Shown here piece after piece: positions 19,879 through 29,712 of a stretch of DNA of 64,000 bases. Source of the stretch: Streptomyces sp. I6. GTDB taxonomy: Bacteria; Actinomycetota; Actinomycetes; Streptomycetales; Streptomycetaceae. Each line of letters starts with the position of its first letter. Position 1 is the first letter of the stretch. Under the pieces are notes generated by a model. The model worked only from the letters and a program-made list of their open reading frames with translations, was not told the DNA's origin and ran no database searches. The stretch is from positions 5,030,501 to 5,094,500 of the forward strand of contig RHDP01000001.1 in assembly GCA_003725745.1 (NCBI GenBank), in the 5' to 3' direction. The position numbers were made by a program, and so were the translations under genes.

Positions 19879-22333
19879 GTGACGAGCGTCGACCTGACCA
19901 CGGAAACCGGGGGCTCGGGACCCAGCGGCTACGCGGCGGCCCGGCTGCGTCTCCTCCAGGAGGAGACGCGGTCCGGGCCGTCGCGCCGTGCCGCCCTGGC
20001 CCGGCTCACCGACGACTGGCTCGCGGCGCTCTTCACCGCGGCCAAGGAGGACACCGGGGTGCGCGGCGCCGCCCTCGTCGCCGTCGGCGGCTACGGGCGC
20101 GGCGAACTCTCGCCGCGCAGCGACCTCGACCTCCTCCTGCTGCACGACGGCGACTCCGACCCGGGCGCGCTCGCCGCGCTCGCCGACCGGATCTGGTACC
20201 CGGTGTGGGATCTCGGGCTCGCGCTCGACCACTCGGTCCGGACCCCGGCCGAGGCCCGCCGGACGGCCGGCGAGGACATCAAGGTGCAACTGGGTCTGCT
20301 CGACGCCCGCGCGGTCGCCGGAGACCTCGGCATGGCCGCCGGACTGCGTACGGCCCTCCTCGCGGACTGGCGCAACCAGGCGCCCAGACGGCTCCCCGAA
20401 CTCGGCGAGCTCTGCCGTGAGCGCGCCGAGCGCCAGGGCGAGCTGCAGTTCCTGCTGGAACCCGACCTCAAGGAGTCCCGGGGCGGCCTCCGCGACGCCA
20501 CGGCCCTGCGCGCCGTGGCCGCGTCATGGCTCGCCGACGCCCCCCGCGAGGGCCTGGCCGAGGCAGGCCGCGCACTCCTCGACACCCGCGACGCCCTCCA
20601 CCTCACCACCGGGCGGGCCACCGACCGGCTCGCGCTCCAGGAGCAGGACCAGGTGGCCCAGGCCCTCGGCCTGCTGGACGCCGACGCGCTGCTGCGCCAG
20701 GTGTACGAGGCCGCGCGGACCGTCTCGTACGCCGCCGACGTCACCTGGCGCGAGGTGAACCGGGTGCTCAAGGCCCGGTCCGCGCGGCCCCGGCTGCGCG
20801 CTATCTTGGGCGGGCGCCGCCCGGAGCCCGAGCGCACCCCCTCGCCGAGGGCGTCGTCGAGATGGACGGCGAGGCCGTCCTCGCCCGCTCGGCCAGACCG
20901 GAGCGCGACCCGGTGCTGCCACTGCGCGCGGCCGCCGCAGCGGCCCAGTCCGGCGTGCCGCTCTCCCTGCACGCCGTACGCCACCTGGCCGCCGCGACCA
21001 AGCCGCTTCCCGTGCCCTGGCCCGCCGAGGCGCGGGAGCAACTCGTCACCCTGCTCGGAGCGGGCGAACCGGCCGTCGCGGTGTGGGAGGCCCTGGAGGC
21101 CGAGGGGCTGATCACCCGGCTGCTGCCCGACTGGGAGCGGGTCCGCTGCCGGCCCCAGCGCAACCCCGTGCACACCTGGACGGTGGACCGCCACCTCGTC
21201 GAGGCCGCCGTCCGCGCCGCCGCGCTGACCCGCCGCGTCGGCCGCCCCGACCTGCTCCTGGTCGCGGCCCTGCTCCACGACATCGGCAAGGGCTGGCCGG
21301 GCGACCACTCCGTGGCCGGCGAGACCATCGCCCGCGACGTCGCCGCCCGCATCGGCTTCGACCGGCAGGACACCGGAGTGATCGCCACCCTGGTGCGCCA
21401 CCACCTGCTGCTCGTCGAGACCGCCACCCGCCGCGATCTGGAGGACCCCGCGACCGTGCGGGCGGTCGCGGACGTCGTCGGCACGCCCGGCACGTTGGAG
21501 CTGCTGCACGCCCTCACCGAGGCCGACGCCCTCGCGACCGGGCCGGCGGCGTGGTCCGCCTGGCGGGGATCGCTCGTCGCGGACCTGGTCAAACGGGTCG
21601 CGGGACTCCTCTCGGGGCAGGGCCCCGACGAACCGGAACCCGCCGTGACCAGCGCCGAGCAGGAGCGCCTGGCCGTCGAGGCGCTGCGCACCCGCGGACC
21701 GGTGCTCGCCCTGCACGCCGCCCCGGCCGATACCGGGCAGGCGGACGGCGAGCCCGAGCCCGTCGGTGTCGAACTCCTCATCGCCGTGCCCGACCAGCCG
21801 TCGGTGCTGCCGGCGGTGGCCGGCGTGCTCGCGCTGCACCGGCTCACCGTCCGCGCCGCCGATCTGCGCGCGGTCGAACTCCCCCGCGAGGTGGGGCCGG
21901 AGACCGTCCTCGTACTGAACTGGCGGGTCGCCGCCGCCTACGGCTCGCTCCCGCAGGCCGCCCGGCTGCGCTCCGATCTCGTGCGGGCCCTCGACGGCTC
22001 CCTGGACGTGACCGCCCGCCTCGCCGAGCGGGACGCCGCGTACCCGCGCCGGCGGGGGGTCAAGGCGCCGCCGCCGAGGGTCACTGTGGCCCCGGCGGCG
22101 TCCCGGCTGGCCACGGTCATCGAGGTCCGCGCCCAGGACGCTCCCGGGCTGCTGCACCGGATCGGCCACGCCCTGGAGTCCGCGGGGGTCAGCGCGCGCA
22201 GCGCGCGGGTCTCGACACTCGGGGCGAACGCCGTGGACGCGTTCTACGTCACAGGCCCCGGGGAGCCCCGCTGCCGCCCGAGGAGGCCGTGGACGTGGCG
22301 CGTGCCGTGGAGGCCGCGCTGCGGACCGGCTGA
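19879..22333 (+). CDS. glnD: PII nucleotidyltransferase GlnD, two frameshifts in this sequence
   Basis: GlnD modifies PII; in Streptomyces it adenylylates GlnK. Domains in order: nucleotidyltransferase (VGGYGRGELSPRSDLDLLLLH, about residues 67-90), the GlnD middle domain (LLEPDLKESRGGLRDA), an HD phosphohydrolase (LLVAALLHDIGKGWPGDHS), and ACT domains at the C-terminus (VELLIAVPDQPSVL and VIEVRAQDAPGLLHRIG). The frame shifts at the C5 run 20837-20841 and again at the G4 run 22260-22263. Adding one base to each gives an uninterrupted 818 aa ending at 22333 with PPEEAVDVARAVEAALRTG. GTG 19879 has GGGAG upstream. It is the third gene of the GlnR-controlled amtB operon. Confidence 0.9.
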
Positions 22334-22459
22334 ACGCCCCGGACCCGGGCGGGGGGATCCGTCCGGCCGCGTGCCAGGGGCAGACCCCATCCCACGCGGC
22401 CGGATACCCTTGGGTGACATCTGTCCGCCCGCCCCGAGACCTGAGGATCCGCGACCACC

Positions 22460-24010
22460 GTGTTCGACACCCTCTCCGACCGCCTTGCAGCGACATTCAA
22501 GAACCTCCGGGGCAAGGGCCGCCTGTCCGAGGCCGACATCGACGCCACGGCACGTGAGATCCGTATCGCGCTGCTCGAGGCCGATGTGGCGCTGCCCGTC
22601 GTGCGCGCCTTCATCAAGCAGGTCAAGGAGCGCGCCCTCGGCGCCGAGGTGTCCCAGGCGCTGAACCCCGCCCAGCAGGTCATCAAGATCGTCAACGAGG
22701 AGCTCATCGGCATCCTCGGCGGCGAGACCCGCCGGCTGCGCTTCGCCAAGCAGGCGCCCACGGTGATCATGCTCGCGGGCCTCCAGGGCGCCGGCAAGAC
22801 CACCCTGGCCGGCAAGCTCGGCCTCTGGCTCAAGGGCCAGGGCCACTCCCCGCTGCTCGTCGCCTGCGACCTGCAGCGCCCCAACGCGGTGAACCAGCTG
22901 GCCGTCGTCGCCGAACGCGCGGGCGTCGCCGTCTTCGCGCCCCAGCCCGGCAACGGCGTGGGCGACCCGGTGCAGGTCGCCAAGGAGTCGATCGACTACG
23001 CGAAGTCGAAGGTCCACGACGTCGTCATCGTCGACACCGCGGGCCGCCTCGGCATCGACCAGGAGATGATGCGGCAGGCCGCGGACATCCGTGACGCGGT
23101 CGGCCCCGACGAGGTCCTCTTCGTCGTCGACGCGATGATCGGTCAGGACGCGGTCAACACCGCGGAGGCGTTCCGGGACGGCGTCGGCTTCGACGGAGTG
23201 GTGCTGTCCAAGCTGGACGGCGACGCCCGCGGCGGTGCCGCGCTCTCCATCGCGCACGTCACCGGCAAGCAGATCATGTTCGCCTCGAACGGCGAGAAGC
23301 TGGACGAGTTCGACGCGTTCCACCCGGACCGCATGGCGTCCCGCATCCTCGGCATGGGCGACATGCTGTCGCTGATCGAGAAGGCCGAGCAGACCTTCAG
23401 CCAGGCCGAGGCCGAGAAGATGGCGGCCAAGCTGGCGAAGGGGCCCAAGGAGTTCACGCTCGACGACTTCCTGGCCCAGATGGAGCAGGTCAGGAAGATG
23501 GGGTCCATCTCCAAGCTGCTCGGGATGCTGCCCGGCATGGGCCAGATCAAGGACCAGATCAACAACATCGACGAGCGGGACGTCGACCGGACGGCGGCGA
23601 TCATCAAGTCGATGACGCCCGGTGAGCGCACCGACCCGACGATCATCAACGGCTCGCGCCGGGCCCGCATCGCCCGCGGTTCCGGTGTCGACGTCAGCGC
23701 CGTGAAGAACCTGGTGGAGAGGTTCTTCGAGGCCCGCAAGATGATGTCGCGCATGGCCCAGGGCGGAGGCATGCCGGGAATGCCGGGCATCCCGGGCATG
23801 GGCGGCGGCCCGGGCCGTCAGAAGAAGAAGCAGAAGCAGGCCAAGGGCAAGCAGCGCTCCGGCAACCCGATGAAGCGCAAGGCCGAGGAGCAGGCCGCCC
23901 AGGCACGCCGCCAGCAGGCCGACCAGGGGAGCCCGTTCGGCCTGCCGGCGGGCGGCCAGGGCGCCCAGGACTTCGAGCTCCCGGAGGAGTTCAGGAAGTT
24001 CATGGGCTGA
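22460..24010 (+). CDS. ffh: Signal recognition particle protein Ffh
   Basis: Ffh (SRP54) binds signal sequences and 4.5S RNA and docks with FtsY. It starts at GTG 22460 (MFDTLSDRLAATFKNLRGKG). GTPase motifs are GLQGAGKTTLAGKL (about 107), CDLQRPNAVNQL, VDTAGRLGID and SKLDGDARGGAAL. The methionine-rich M domain (about 300-445) contains SRRARIARGSG, the SRP RNA-binding motif. A tail of GMPGMPGIPGMGGG and Lys/Gln repeats follows. At 516 aa it is typical for the genus. It is monocistronic with a very strong terminator. Confidence 0.96.
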   Translation: MFDTLSDRLAATFKNLRGKGRLSEADIDATAREIRIALLEADVALPVVRAFIKQVKERALGAEVSQALNPAQQVIKIVNEELIGILGGETRRLRFAKQAPTVIMLAGLQGAGKTTLAGKLGLWLKGQGHSPLLVACDLQRPNAVNQLAVVAERAGVAVFAPQPGNGVGDPVQVAKESIDYAKSKVHDVVIVDTAGRLGIDQEMMRQAADIRDAVGPDEVLFVVDAMIGQDAVNTAEAFRDGVGFDGVVLSKLDGDARGGAALSIAHVTGKQIMFASNGEKLDEFDAFHPDRMASRILGMGDMLSLIEKAEQTFSQAEAEKMAAKLAKGPKEFTLDDFLAQMEQVRKMGSISKLLGMLPGMGQIKDQINNIDERDVDRTAAIIKSMTPGERTDPTIINGSRRARIARGSGVDVSAVKNLVERFFEARKMMSRMAQGGGMPGMPGIPGMGGGPGRQKKKQKQAKGKQRSGNPMKRKAEEQAAQARRQQADQGSPFGLPAGGQGAQDFELPEEFRKFMG

Positions 24011-24029
24011 CGGGCCCGGCCACCAGCAC

Positions 24030-24067
24030 CCCGGGGCCCCGCGATCACCCGATCGCGGGGCCCCGGG
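24030..24067 (+). terminator. Strong terminator after ffh
   Basis: A perfect 17-bp inverted repeat (CCCGGGGCCCCGCGATC and its complement) with a 4-base ACCC loop, 19 bases after the ffh stop. Confidence 0.85.
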
Positions 24068-24147
24068 CCGTGCCGGACCCCGGCGGCCGGGAGGCCCGTC
24101 CCACCGCGGCCCGCTCCGGGTGGCAGCGCGCCCTGTTCTGTGCGCTC

Positions 24148-26109
24148 ATGGGCAGAGATCGGGAGCAGCCGAGGGACCGGAGGGCAGGCCGTGGCCAATT
24201 CCGTACCCCGCGCGACCGCACCGACCAGCCCTGGCGGTCGGAGGGGGCACCGCCACCCGCGCCGCCGCGCAGGAAGCCGCCCGGCGGCTGGGTCGTGCTC
24301 GTCGCGACCGCCGCGGCCCTCTTCCTCGTCGCCTACGGGATCCTGTCGTACTTCGCCGGGGGCGGCGAGCAGACGATCTCGTACACCGAGTTCAGCAAGC
24401 AGGTCGAGGCCGGCAACGTCACCAAGATCTACGCCAAGGGCAGCACGATCGAGGGAGAGCTCAGGACGGGGCAGCCGATCCCCGGCGGCGAGGGCGACTA
24501 CACCACCTTCCGGACCCAGCGGCCGGAGTTCGCGGAGGACGACCTCTGGCAGCAGCTGAGCCAGAAGGGCGTGACCGTGACGGCCGAACCGGTCGTCGTC
24601 CAGCGCAGCCTGCTGACCAATCTGCTGCTCTCCCTCGCGCCGATCGTGATCCTCGTGCTGCTCTGGGTGGCCCTGGCGAGACGCCTGGGACCACGCCTGG
24701 GCGGTCCGCTGGGCCGCAAGGCGCCTCCCCGCCCCGTGGAACTGGAACCCCACCGGCGCACCACCTTCGCCGACGTGGCGGGGATCGACGAGGTCCAGGG
24801 CGAGCTGGACGACGTCGTCGACTTCCTCAAGAACCCCGAGGTCTACCGGGCCATGGGTGCGCGCATGCCCGGCGGCGTCCTGCTCGCCGGCCCGCCGGGC
24901 ACCGGCAAGACGCTGCTCGCGCGGGCCGTGGCGGGCGAGGCGGGGGTGCCGTTCTTCTCCGCGTCCGCGTCGGAGTTCATCGAGATGATCGTGGGCGTCG
25001 GGGCCTCCCGCGTCCGCGAACTGTTCGCCGAGGCCCGCAAGGTGGCCCCGGCCATCGTCTTCATCGACGAGATCGACACCATCGGACGGGTGCGCGGTGG
25101 AGGCGCGACCGTCGGTGGGCACGACGAGCGCGAGCAGACCCTCAACCAGATCCTGACCGAGATGGACGGCTTCACCGGCTCGGAGGGTGTCGTCGTCATC
25201 GCCGCGACCAACCGCGCGGACGTCCTCGACCCCGCGCTCACCAGGCCCGGGCGCTTCGACCGCATCGTGCACGTCAGCCCGCCCGACCGGGCGGGCCGCG
25301 AGGCGATCCTCAGGATCCACACCCGGGACATCCCGCTCGCACCGAGCGTCGACCTGGCGCAGGTGGCCCGTACGACACCGGGTATGACGGGTGCCGAACT
25401 GGCCAACCTCGCCAACGAGGCCGCGCTGCTCGCCGTCAAGCGGCGGCAAGGCCGGGTGATGCAGCGGGACCTCTCCGACGCCCTGGAGAAGGTGCAGCTC
25501 GGCGCGGAGCGCGCGCTGGTGATGCCCGAGGGCGAGCGCCGCAGGACCGCGTACCACGAGAGCGGTCATGCCCTGCTCGGCATGCTCCAGCCGGGCGCCG
25601 ACCCCGTCCGCAAGGTCACGATCGTCCCGCGCGGCCGGGCCCTGGGCGTCACCCTCTCCACCCCCGACGCCGACAAGTACGCGTACACCGAGGAGTACCT
25701 GCGTGGCAGGATCATCGGCGCGCTCGGCGGCATGGCCGCGGAGCACGTCGTCTTCGGGATCATCACCACCGGTTCGGAGAACGACCTGGAGCAGGTGACC
25801 CGGCTGGTCAGGGGCATGGTCGGACGCTGGGGGATGAGCGAGCGCGTCGGCCGCTTCACCGCGGTGCCGGGGGACGGGCAGGAGCCGTACGGGCTCGCCG
25901 CAGCCCCGGCGACGCTGGACGCGGTGGACCACGAGATGCGCAGGATCGCCGAGGAGTGCTACGAGAGCGCCTGCCGGCAGCTTCGCGACAACCGCGACCG
26001 GCTGGACGCACTGGCCGAGGCGCTCCTCGCCAGCGAGACCCTGGACGAGGAAGAGGCGTACCGGGCCGCGGGCATCCCCCGGCTCAAGAAGGACGCGAGC
26101 GGCCAGTGA
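24148..26109 (+). CDS. FtsH-family ATP-dependent zinc metalloprotease
   Basis: A membrane-anchored AAA+ protease. It has a Pro-rich N-terminus, a transmembrane helix ([21 protein letters not shown]), an extracytoplasmic domain, a second helix ([18 protein letters not shown]), the AAA domain ([17 protein letters not shown], the [23 protein letters not shown]) and the M41 peptidase domain with HESGH. As sequenced, the frame is open from ATG 24148. A better start is GTG 24191, with GGAGGG six bases upstream. It reads MANSVP and joins the main frame if one C is added to the C4 run at 24206-24209, giving [19 protein letters not shown] and 639 aa. It is probably a paralog rather than the housekeeping ftsH, which in Streptomyces lies beside hpt/folE. 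Confidence 0.9.
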   Translation: MGRDREQPRDRRAGRGQFRTPRDRTDQPWRSEGAPPPAPPRRKPPGGWVVLVATAAALFLVAYGILSYFAGGGEQTISYTEFSKQVEAGNVTKIYAKGSTIEGELRTGQPIPGGEGDYTTFRTQRPEFAEDDLWQQLSQKGVTVTAEPVVVQRSLLTNLLLSLAPIVILVLLWVALARRLGPRLGGPLGRKAPPRPVELEPHRRTTFADVAGIDEVQGELDDVVDFLKNPEVYRAMGARMPGGVLLAGPPGTGKTLLARAVAGEAGVPFFSASASEFIEMIVGVGASRVRELFAEARKVAPAIVFIDEIDTIGRVRGGGATVGGHDEREQTLNQILTEMDGFTGSEGVVVIAATNRADVLDPALTRPGRFDRIVHVSPPDRAGREAILRIHTRDIPLAPSVDLAQVARTTPGMTGAELANLANEAALLAVKRRQGRVMQRDLSDALEKVQLGAERALVMPEGERRRTAYHESGHALLGMLQPGADPVRKVTIVPRGRALGVTLSTPDADKYAYTEEYLRGRIIGALGGMAAEHVVFGIITTGSENDLEQVTRLVRGMVGRWGMSERVGRFTAVPGDGQEPYGLAAAPATLDAVDHEMRRIAEECYESACRQLRDNRDRLDALAEALLASETLDEEEAYRAAGIPRLKKDASGQ

Positions 26110-26421
26110 ATCCGGGGGTCCGGGCCCCGGGCCCCCGGACCTCGGATTCGGGACACGAACCCGGACGGCGAGGCCGGACGACGAACCCGGGACTCGGGCC
26201 CGGACCCCAGATTCGGGACACGAACCCGGACGACGAACCCGGACGACGGGCCCCGGGTGCCCGTGGCGGTTCGGGGAGCGCTGGCCGGCCCAGTACTGCG
26301 GGTCGCGGGGCCCGTGGCACCGCGCCCGGCCCGTCACGCCCGGCCTACCACGGAGGCCCGGATTCCGGGGCCTTCACGGGGCAGGCGCTGTCGTGCGCCC
26401 GCTGACGGGGGGCAGGCCCCC
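26110..26421. repeat. Intergenic direct repeats between convergent genes
   Basis: The gap contains a 22-bp direct repeat, ATTCGGGACACGAACCCGGA plus CG, at 26146-26167 and 26211-26232. Interspersed GGACGACGAACCCGG units (26175-26190, 26228-26243) make a mosaic of about 120 bases. Several GGGCCC-centred inverted repeats are also present and could end both convergent transcripts. No coding signal is visible. Confidence 0.6.
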
Positions 26422-27279
26422 TCACGGCGTACGCGCTATCAGATACCGGAAGACGTTGGGCATCCACACCGTCCCGTCGGCCCGCACATGGGGATGGAGC
26501 GCCTCCGTGACCTCCTTCTCCACCTGCGCCGGGTCCGTCGCCCGTACCGCCGCGTCGAACAGGCCGGTCGACAGCAGTCCGCGCACGGCGCTGTCCAGAT
26601 CCGCGTAGCCGAAGGGGCACGACACCCGGCCCGAACCGTCCGGGCGTATCCCCGCCCGGGACGCCACCTCCTCCAGGTCGTCCCTGAGCGTCGGCCGCCA
26701 GCCGCCGTCCGAGCGCAGCCGCTCGGTGAGCCTGCTCGCCACCCGCAGCACGGCCGAGGTGGCACACCGCTCGGGCGGGCCCCAGCCCGCCAGCACCACG
26801 GGGCTGCCGCGCTCGGCGAGCGGAACCGCTGCCTCCAGTGCGGGCACCAACCCGTCGGAGTCGCCGGCCGTACACCCGATCGGCTGAAAAACCGTGATCA
26901 TGCTGAACCGGGGGCTCCGAGAATCGGCGGCCTCCTCCGGCCCGCCTTCGACCACCCGCGCGCCGGGCGAGGCACCTGCCCCGGAGTGCTGCTGCCCGGA
27001 GGCGAGCCGCTCGCGCGCCAGCGCCGTCCTCGCCCGGTCCGTGTCGACGCCGGTGACGCTCGCCCCGCGCCCCGCCGCCATCAGCAGGGCCAGGCCGGTG
27101 CCGCAGCCGAGGCCGAGGACACGGGTGCCGGGGCCGACCTCCAGATGCTCGTACACCGCCTCGTAGAGCGGTACCAGCATCCGCTCCTGGATCTCGGCCC
27201 AGTCACGGGCGCGCCTCCCGGCATCCGCCGGGGGCGCTGAGGAGGTACGAGGGTGGTGCGGGACGAGCGTAGGTGTCAT
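26422..27279 (-). CDS. Class I SAM-dependent methyltransferase
   Basis: A 285-residue cytoplasmic protein. The SAM-binding motif I is clear: GTRVLGLGCGTGLALLMAAG (about residues 51-70), followed by the acidic motif II end VTGVDTDRARTALAR. The remainder (GGWRPTLRDDLEEVASRAGIRPDGSG) fits small-molecule methyltransferases, but the substrate cannot be read. Motif I has Gly-Leu-Gly where Asp is common (VLDLGCGTG), a mild oddity. ATG 27279 was chosen because the frame further upstream has no recognisable protein. It converges on the ftsH-like gene. Confidence 0.75.
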   Translation of the reverse strand: MTPTLVPHHPRTSSAPPADAGRRARDWAEIQERMLVPLYEAVYEHLEVGPGTRVLGLGCGTGLALLMAAGRGASVTGVDTDRARTALARERLASGQQHSGAGASPGARVVEGGPEEAADSRSPRFSMITVFQPIGCTAGDSDGLVPALEAAVPLAERGSPVVLAGWGPPERCATSAVLRVASRLTERLRSDGGWRPTLRDDLEEVASRAGIRPDGSGRVSCPFGYADLDSAVRGLLSTGLFDAAVRATDPAQVEKEVTEALHPHVRADGTVWMPNVFRYLIARTP

Positions 27280-28126
27280 CGAAAGCGCCCCAATCCGCCA
27301 AGAGGTCAGCCTTGCCCTGCTGGACAGCCCCCGTGTCGTATCGCTCGCGCCCCCCGTATGCCAGGGAACTGCGCTTCGCTCGGTACGTCCAGAGGTCGCA
27401 CCGCAATGGCTCGGATGCCCCGGTCGTGCGCCCCCGCGCCCGGAACCTTTCCGCATCCAGAGTGCCGCCCCCTCGCGATTCCCGCCATGGCAGAGCCGCG
27501 GGTCCCGTGCCGCGGGGGGAGCCTGCGCCGCTGCCGCCGGGCTCCGGCCGGCGGCAGCGGCGCCGTCGGAGCCCGGGGACGTCGGCCCCCTCTGCGGCAG
27601 GGCGGAGGTCGCCCCTCGCGGTTGCGGGCCCCGGAGCGGCTGCGGCGGAAGTCCGGGGCGGCCGCGGTGGGAGCGGGCCGCCCGGTGCCGGAGGCAGGGG
27701 CGTTCCCCGGAACCGGGCCGGGCGCGGTTCCGGGCGGACGGGAGGGGGCGGCGCCCGGGTTCTGCGACCCTCCCGGTACGCTCGCGGACGTCCCGCGCAC
27801 CCGCGGACGGACCCGCGACGCAGTGGCCGTTGGTCAGGAGGGAGCCGGACGTCCCGCGCACCCGGGCGCGCTCGGGAGACGACGCGCCCCTGCCGGGGGG
27901 CGTCCGCCCCGGCGCGCGGCGCGCGACCGCGCATCCGGTTCAGCCGGTGTCGCGTTGCTGCCCGGACGCGTGACTACGTACCACCTTGTTGTGAGCTGCG
28001 AGGCTTCTCCGCAGATCAGCGCACCCGCCCTCGTCAGGACGCATCAAGGGCAACTGACGGGTACGTGCAAATTATTTGGGATGCCCCGGAATGGAACCCG
28101 GGGAGCGTCCGGCTCGTTGTCACGAC
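27280..28126. other. 847-base region without a convincing gene
   Basis: Very GC-rich DNA with long open frames on both strands that are Arg/Pro/Gly shadows. It contains a 16-bp perfect hairpin (27525-27563) and a 19-bp direct repeat CGGACGTCCCGCGCACCCG at 27785-27803 and 27846-27864. The right end (about 27960-28090) becomes AT-richer and includes CAAATTATTTGGGATG, probably promoter DNA for the SprT-like gene. A decayed gene or an unannotated RNA is possible. Confidence 0.45.
27525..27563. repeat. Perfect 16-bp hairpin in non-coding DNA
   Basis: GCGCCGCTGCCGCCGG (27525-27540) and its exact complement (27548-27563) flank a 7-base loop. It looks like a terminator but no gene ends next to it on either strand. 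Confidence 0.6.
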
Positions 28127-28720
28127 GTGAGCACGACACCACCTGTTCTCGCCGCAGAGCTGGCACAGGCGTGGGCCGACATTCAGCGGCACCACCCCGA
28201 GCTGCCCGATCTTGCCGCGCCAGAGTCACTGATCGGAGAGTCCTCGTCGGCCTGCGGGCACGAGCTCTCCTTCGAGCGACTGCTCCACGAGGCAGTCCAC
28301 GGTATCGCCGCCGCCCGGGGAGTCCGCGACACCTCGCGCGCCGGCCGCTACCACAACCGCCGGTTCCTGGCGATCGCCGAGGAGATGGGCCTGGACCACC
28401 CCGAGGAGCCGCACCCCAGCAGCGGCTTCTCGCTGGTCACGCTCACCCCCGAGGCGAAGCGGCGGTACCGGCCGACCATCGAGCGGCTGCAGCGCGCCCT
28501 CGCCGCGCACACGGTCGCCACGGCATCCGACACCAAACGGACCTTCCGCGGTCCGGCGGCCCGCCACGGCTCGTCCGGCGGTGGCGTCCGGGTCAAGGCG
28601 GTCTGCGACTGCGGGAGAAACGTCCGGGTGGTCCCTTCGGTCCTCGCCCAGGCGCCGATCGTCTGCGGCGGCTGCGGCAAGCCGTTCCGCATCCCCGAAC
28701 CGGTGGCGGCGGCGAGCTGA
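28127..28720 (+). CDS. SprT-like zinc metalloprotease-domain protein
   Basis: A 197-residue protein with an HExxH motif (FERLLHEAVHGIAAARG, His54-Glu55-His58) and a conserved downstream DTSRAGRYHNRRFLAIAEEMGL, where His76 is a plausible third metal ligand. This arrangement is typical of SprT-like proteins. The C-terminus has a zinc-ribbon-like pair, CDCG and CGGCG. It has no signal peptide and no transmembrane segment, so it is cytoplasmic. SprT/Spartan relatives cleave DNA-protein crosslinks in eukaryotes; the function of bacterial forms is not established. GTG 28127 starts the conserved STTPPVLAAEL block but has no good SD; ATG 28091 is an alternative. Confidence 0.78.
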   Translation: MSTTPPVLAAELAQAWADIQRHHPELPDLAAPESLIGESSSACGHELSFERLLHEAVHGIAAARGVRDTSRAGRYHNRRFLAIAEEMGLDHPEEPHPSSGFSLVTLTPEAKRRYRPTIERLQRALAAHTVATASDTKRTFRGPAARHGSSGGGVRVKAVCDCGRNVRVVPSVLAQAPIVCGGCGKPFRIPEPVAAAS

Positions 28721-28951
28721 GCGGGGCCCGCACCCGACCGCACGCCGGGAGTGACCGGCCGGCCCGGCCCGGGGCCCACGGCCTCGGGTCAGCCGGGCGG
28801 TGTCCGTGTGGCACAATGTCTAGCTGTACTCGACAGTCGCACAGGACCCCTCTCTCCTCCGGCTGACGCGTCCATCGGGCCATCGGGTACCGCAACCCCA
28901 CGCGGCATCTCGTTGTGCCCCACCACGTCAAAACCAGGAGATCCCACTCCC

Positions 28952-29392
28952 GTGGCAGTCAAGATCAAGCTGAAGCGTCTGGGCAAGATCCGTTCGCCTC
29001 ACTACCGCATCGTCGTCGCCGACTCCCGTACCCGCCGTGACGGCCGGGCCATCGAGGAGATCGGTCTGTACCACCCGACGTACAACCCGTCGCGCATCGA
29101 GGTCGACTCGGAGCGCGCCCAGTACTGGCTGTCCGTCGGCGCCCAGCCGACCGAGCCGGTCCTCGCGATCCTGAAGCTCACCGGCGACTGGCAGAAGCAC
29201 AAGGGCCTGCCCGCCCCGGAGAAGCCGCTCCTCGCCCCGGCCACGAAGGAAGAGAAGCGCCGCTCCTTCGACGAGTTCGCCAAGGCTCTCGAGGGTGAAG
29301 AGGGCAAGGGTGAGGCCATCACCCAGAAGTCGAAGAAGACCGAGAAGAAGGCGGACGAGGCTGAGGCCCCCGCCGAGTCCACCGAGGCCTGA
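28952..29392 (+). CDS. rpsP: 30S ribosomal protein S16
   Basis: S16 helps fold the 5' domain of 16S rRNA. The first 80 residues ([36 protein letters not shown]) are canonical. A Lys/Glu/Ala-rich tail brings it to 146 aa, an extension usual in actinobacteria. GTG 28952 is preceded by CAGGAG at 28934-28939. It is the first gene of the rpsP-khpA-rimM-trmD group; khpA starts two bases after the stop. Confidence 0.96.
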   Translation: MAVKIKLKRLGKIRSPHYRIVVADSRTRRDGRAIEEIGLYHPTYNPSRIEVDSERAQYWLSVGAQPTEPVLAILKLTGDWQKHKGLPAPEKPLLAPATKEEKRRSFDEFAKALEGEEGKGEAITQKSKKTEKKADEAEAPAESTEA

Positions 29393-29394
29393 GC

Positions 29395-29634
29395 ATGCTC
29401 GAGGAGGCTCTCGAGCACCTCGTGAAGGGCATCGTCGACAACCCCGAGGACGTGCAGGTCGCCTCGCGCAATCTGCGTCGCGGCCGGGTGCTCGAGGTCC
29501 GGGTGCACCCCGACGATCTCGGTAAGGTGATCGGCCGCAACGGCCGCACCGCGCGCGCCCTGCGCACCGTCGTGGGCGCCATCGGCGGCCGTGGCATCCG
29601 TGTCGACCTCGTCGACGTGGACCAGGTCCGCTGA
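29395..29634 (+). CDS. khpA: KH-domain RNA-binding protein KhpA
   Basis: A 79-residue single KH domain with the RNA-binding loop GKVIGRNGRTARALRTV (GxxG at GRNG). KhpA proteins, often paired with KhpB/Jag, bind small RNAs and mRNAs and affect cell division in Gram-positives. It sits between rpsP and rimM, the standard position, and is co-transcribed with rpsP. Confidence 0.95.
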   Translation: MLEEALEHLVKGIVDNPEDVQVASRNLRRGRVLEVRVHPDDLGKVIGRNGRTARALRTVVGAIGGRGIRVDLVDVDQVR

Positions 29635-29651
29635 ACAGTTGATCACCGGCG

Positions 29652-29687
29652 CGGGCCGGGGAGGGCCGGCCGGCCCTCCCCGGCCCG
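29652..29687 (+). terminator. Large palindrome between khpA and rimM
   Basis: A 36-base perfect palindrome (18-bp arms starting CGGGCCGGGGAGGG) lies 17 bases after khpA and 25 before rimM. It is an attenuator or partial terminator inside the ribosomal-protein/RNA-modification operon, or an RNase III processing site. Confidence 0.65.
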
Positions 29688-29712
29688 TCGTCGTACGACA
29701 GGAGCTTTGAGC

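Noticed and set aside
20091..22496. An 801-codon minus-strand frame opposite glnD
   Set aside because: Shadow of glnD, whose domains are unmistakable on the plus strand.
23818..26337. An 839-codon minus-strand frame opposite ffh and the FtsH-like gene
   Set aside because: Antisense shadow without motifs; the plus-strand AAA and M41 motifs are clear.
28796..28825. CACAAT near 28812 as an rpsP -10 element
   Set aside because: No acceptable -35 element lies at 16-18 bases upstream.
27203..28866. Long open frames on both strands between the methyltransferase and rpsP
   Set aside because: They are Arg/Pro/Gly-rich, overlap each other, lack ribosome sites and recognisable motifs; long frames arise by chance at this GC content.
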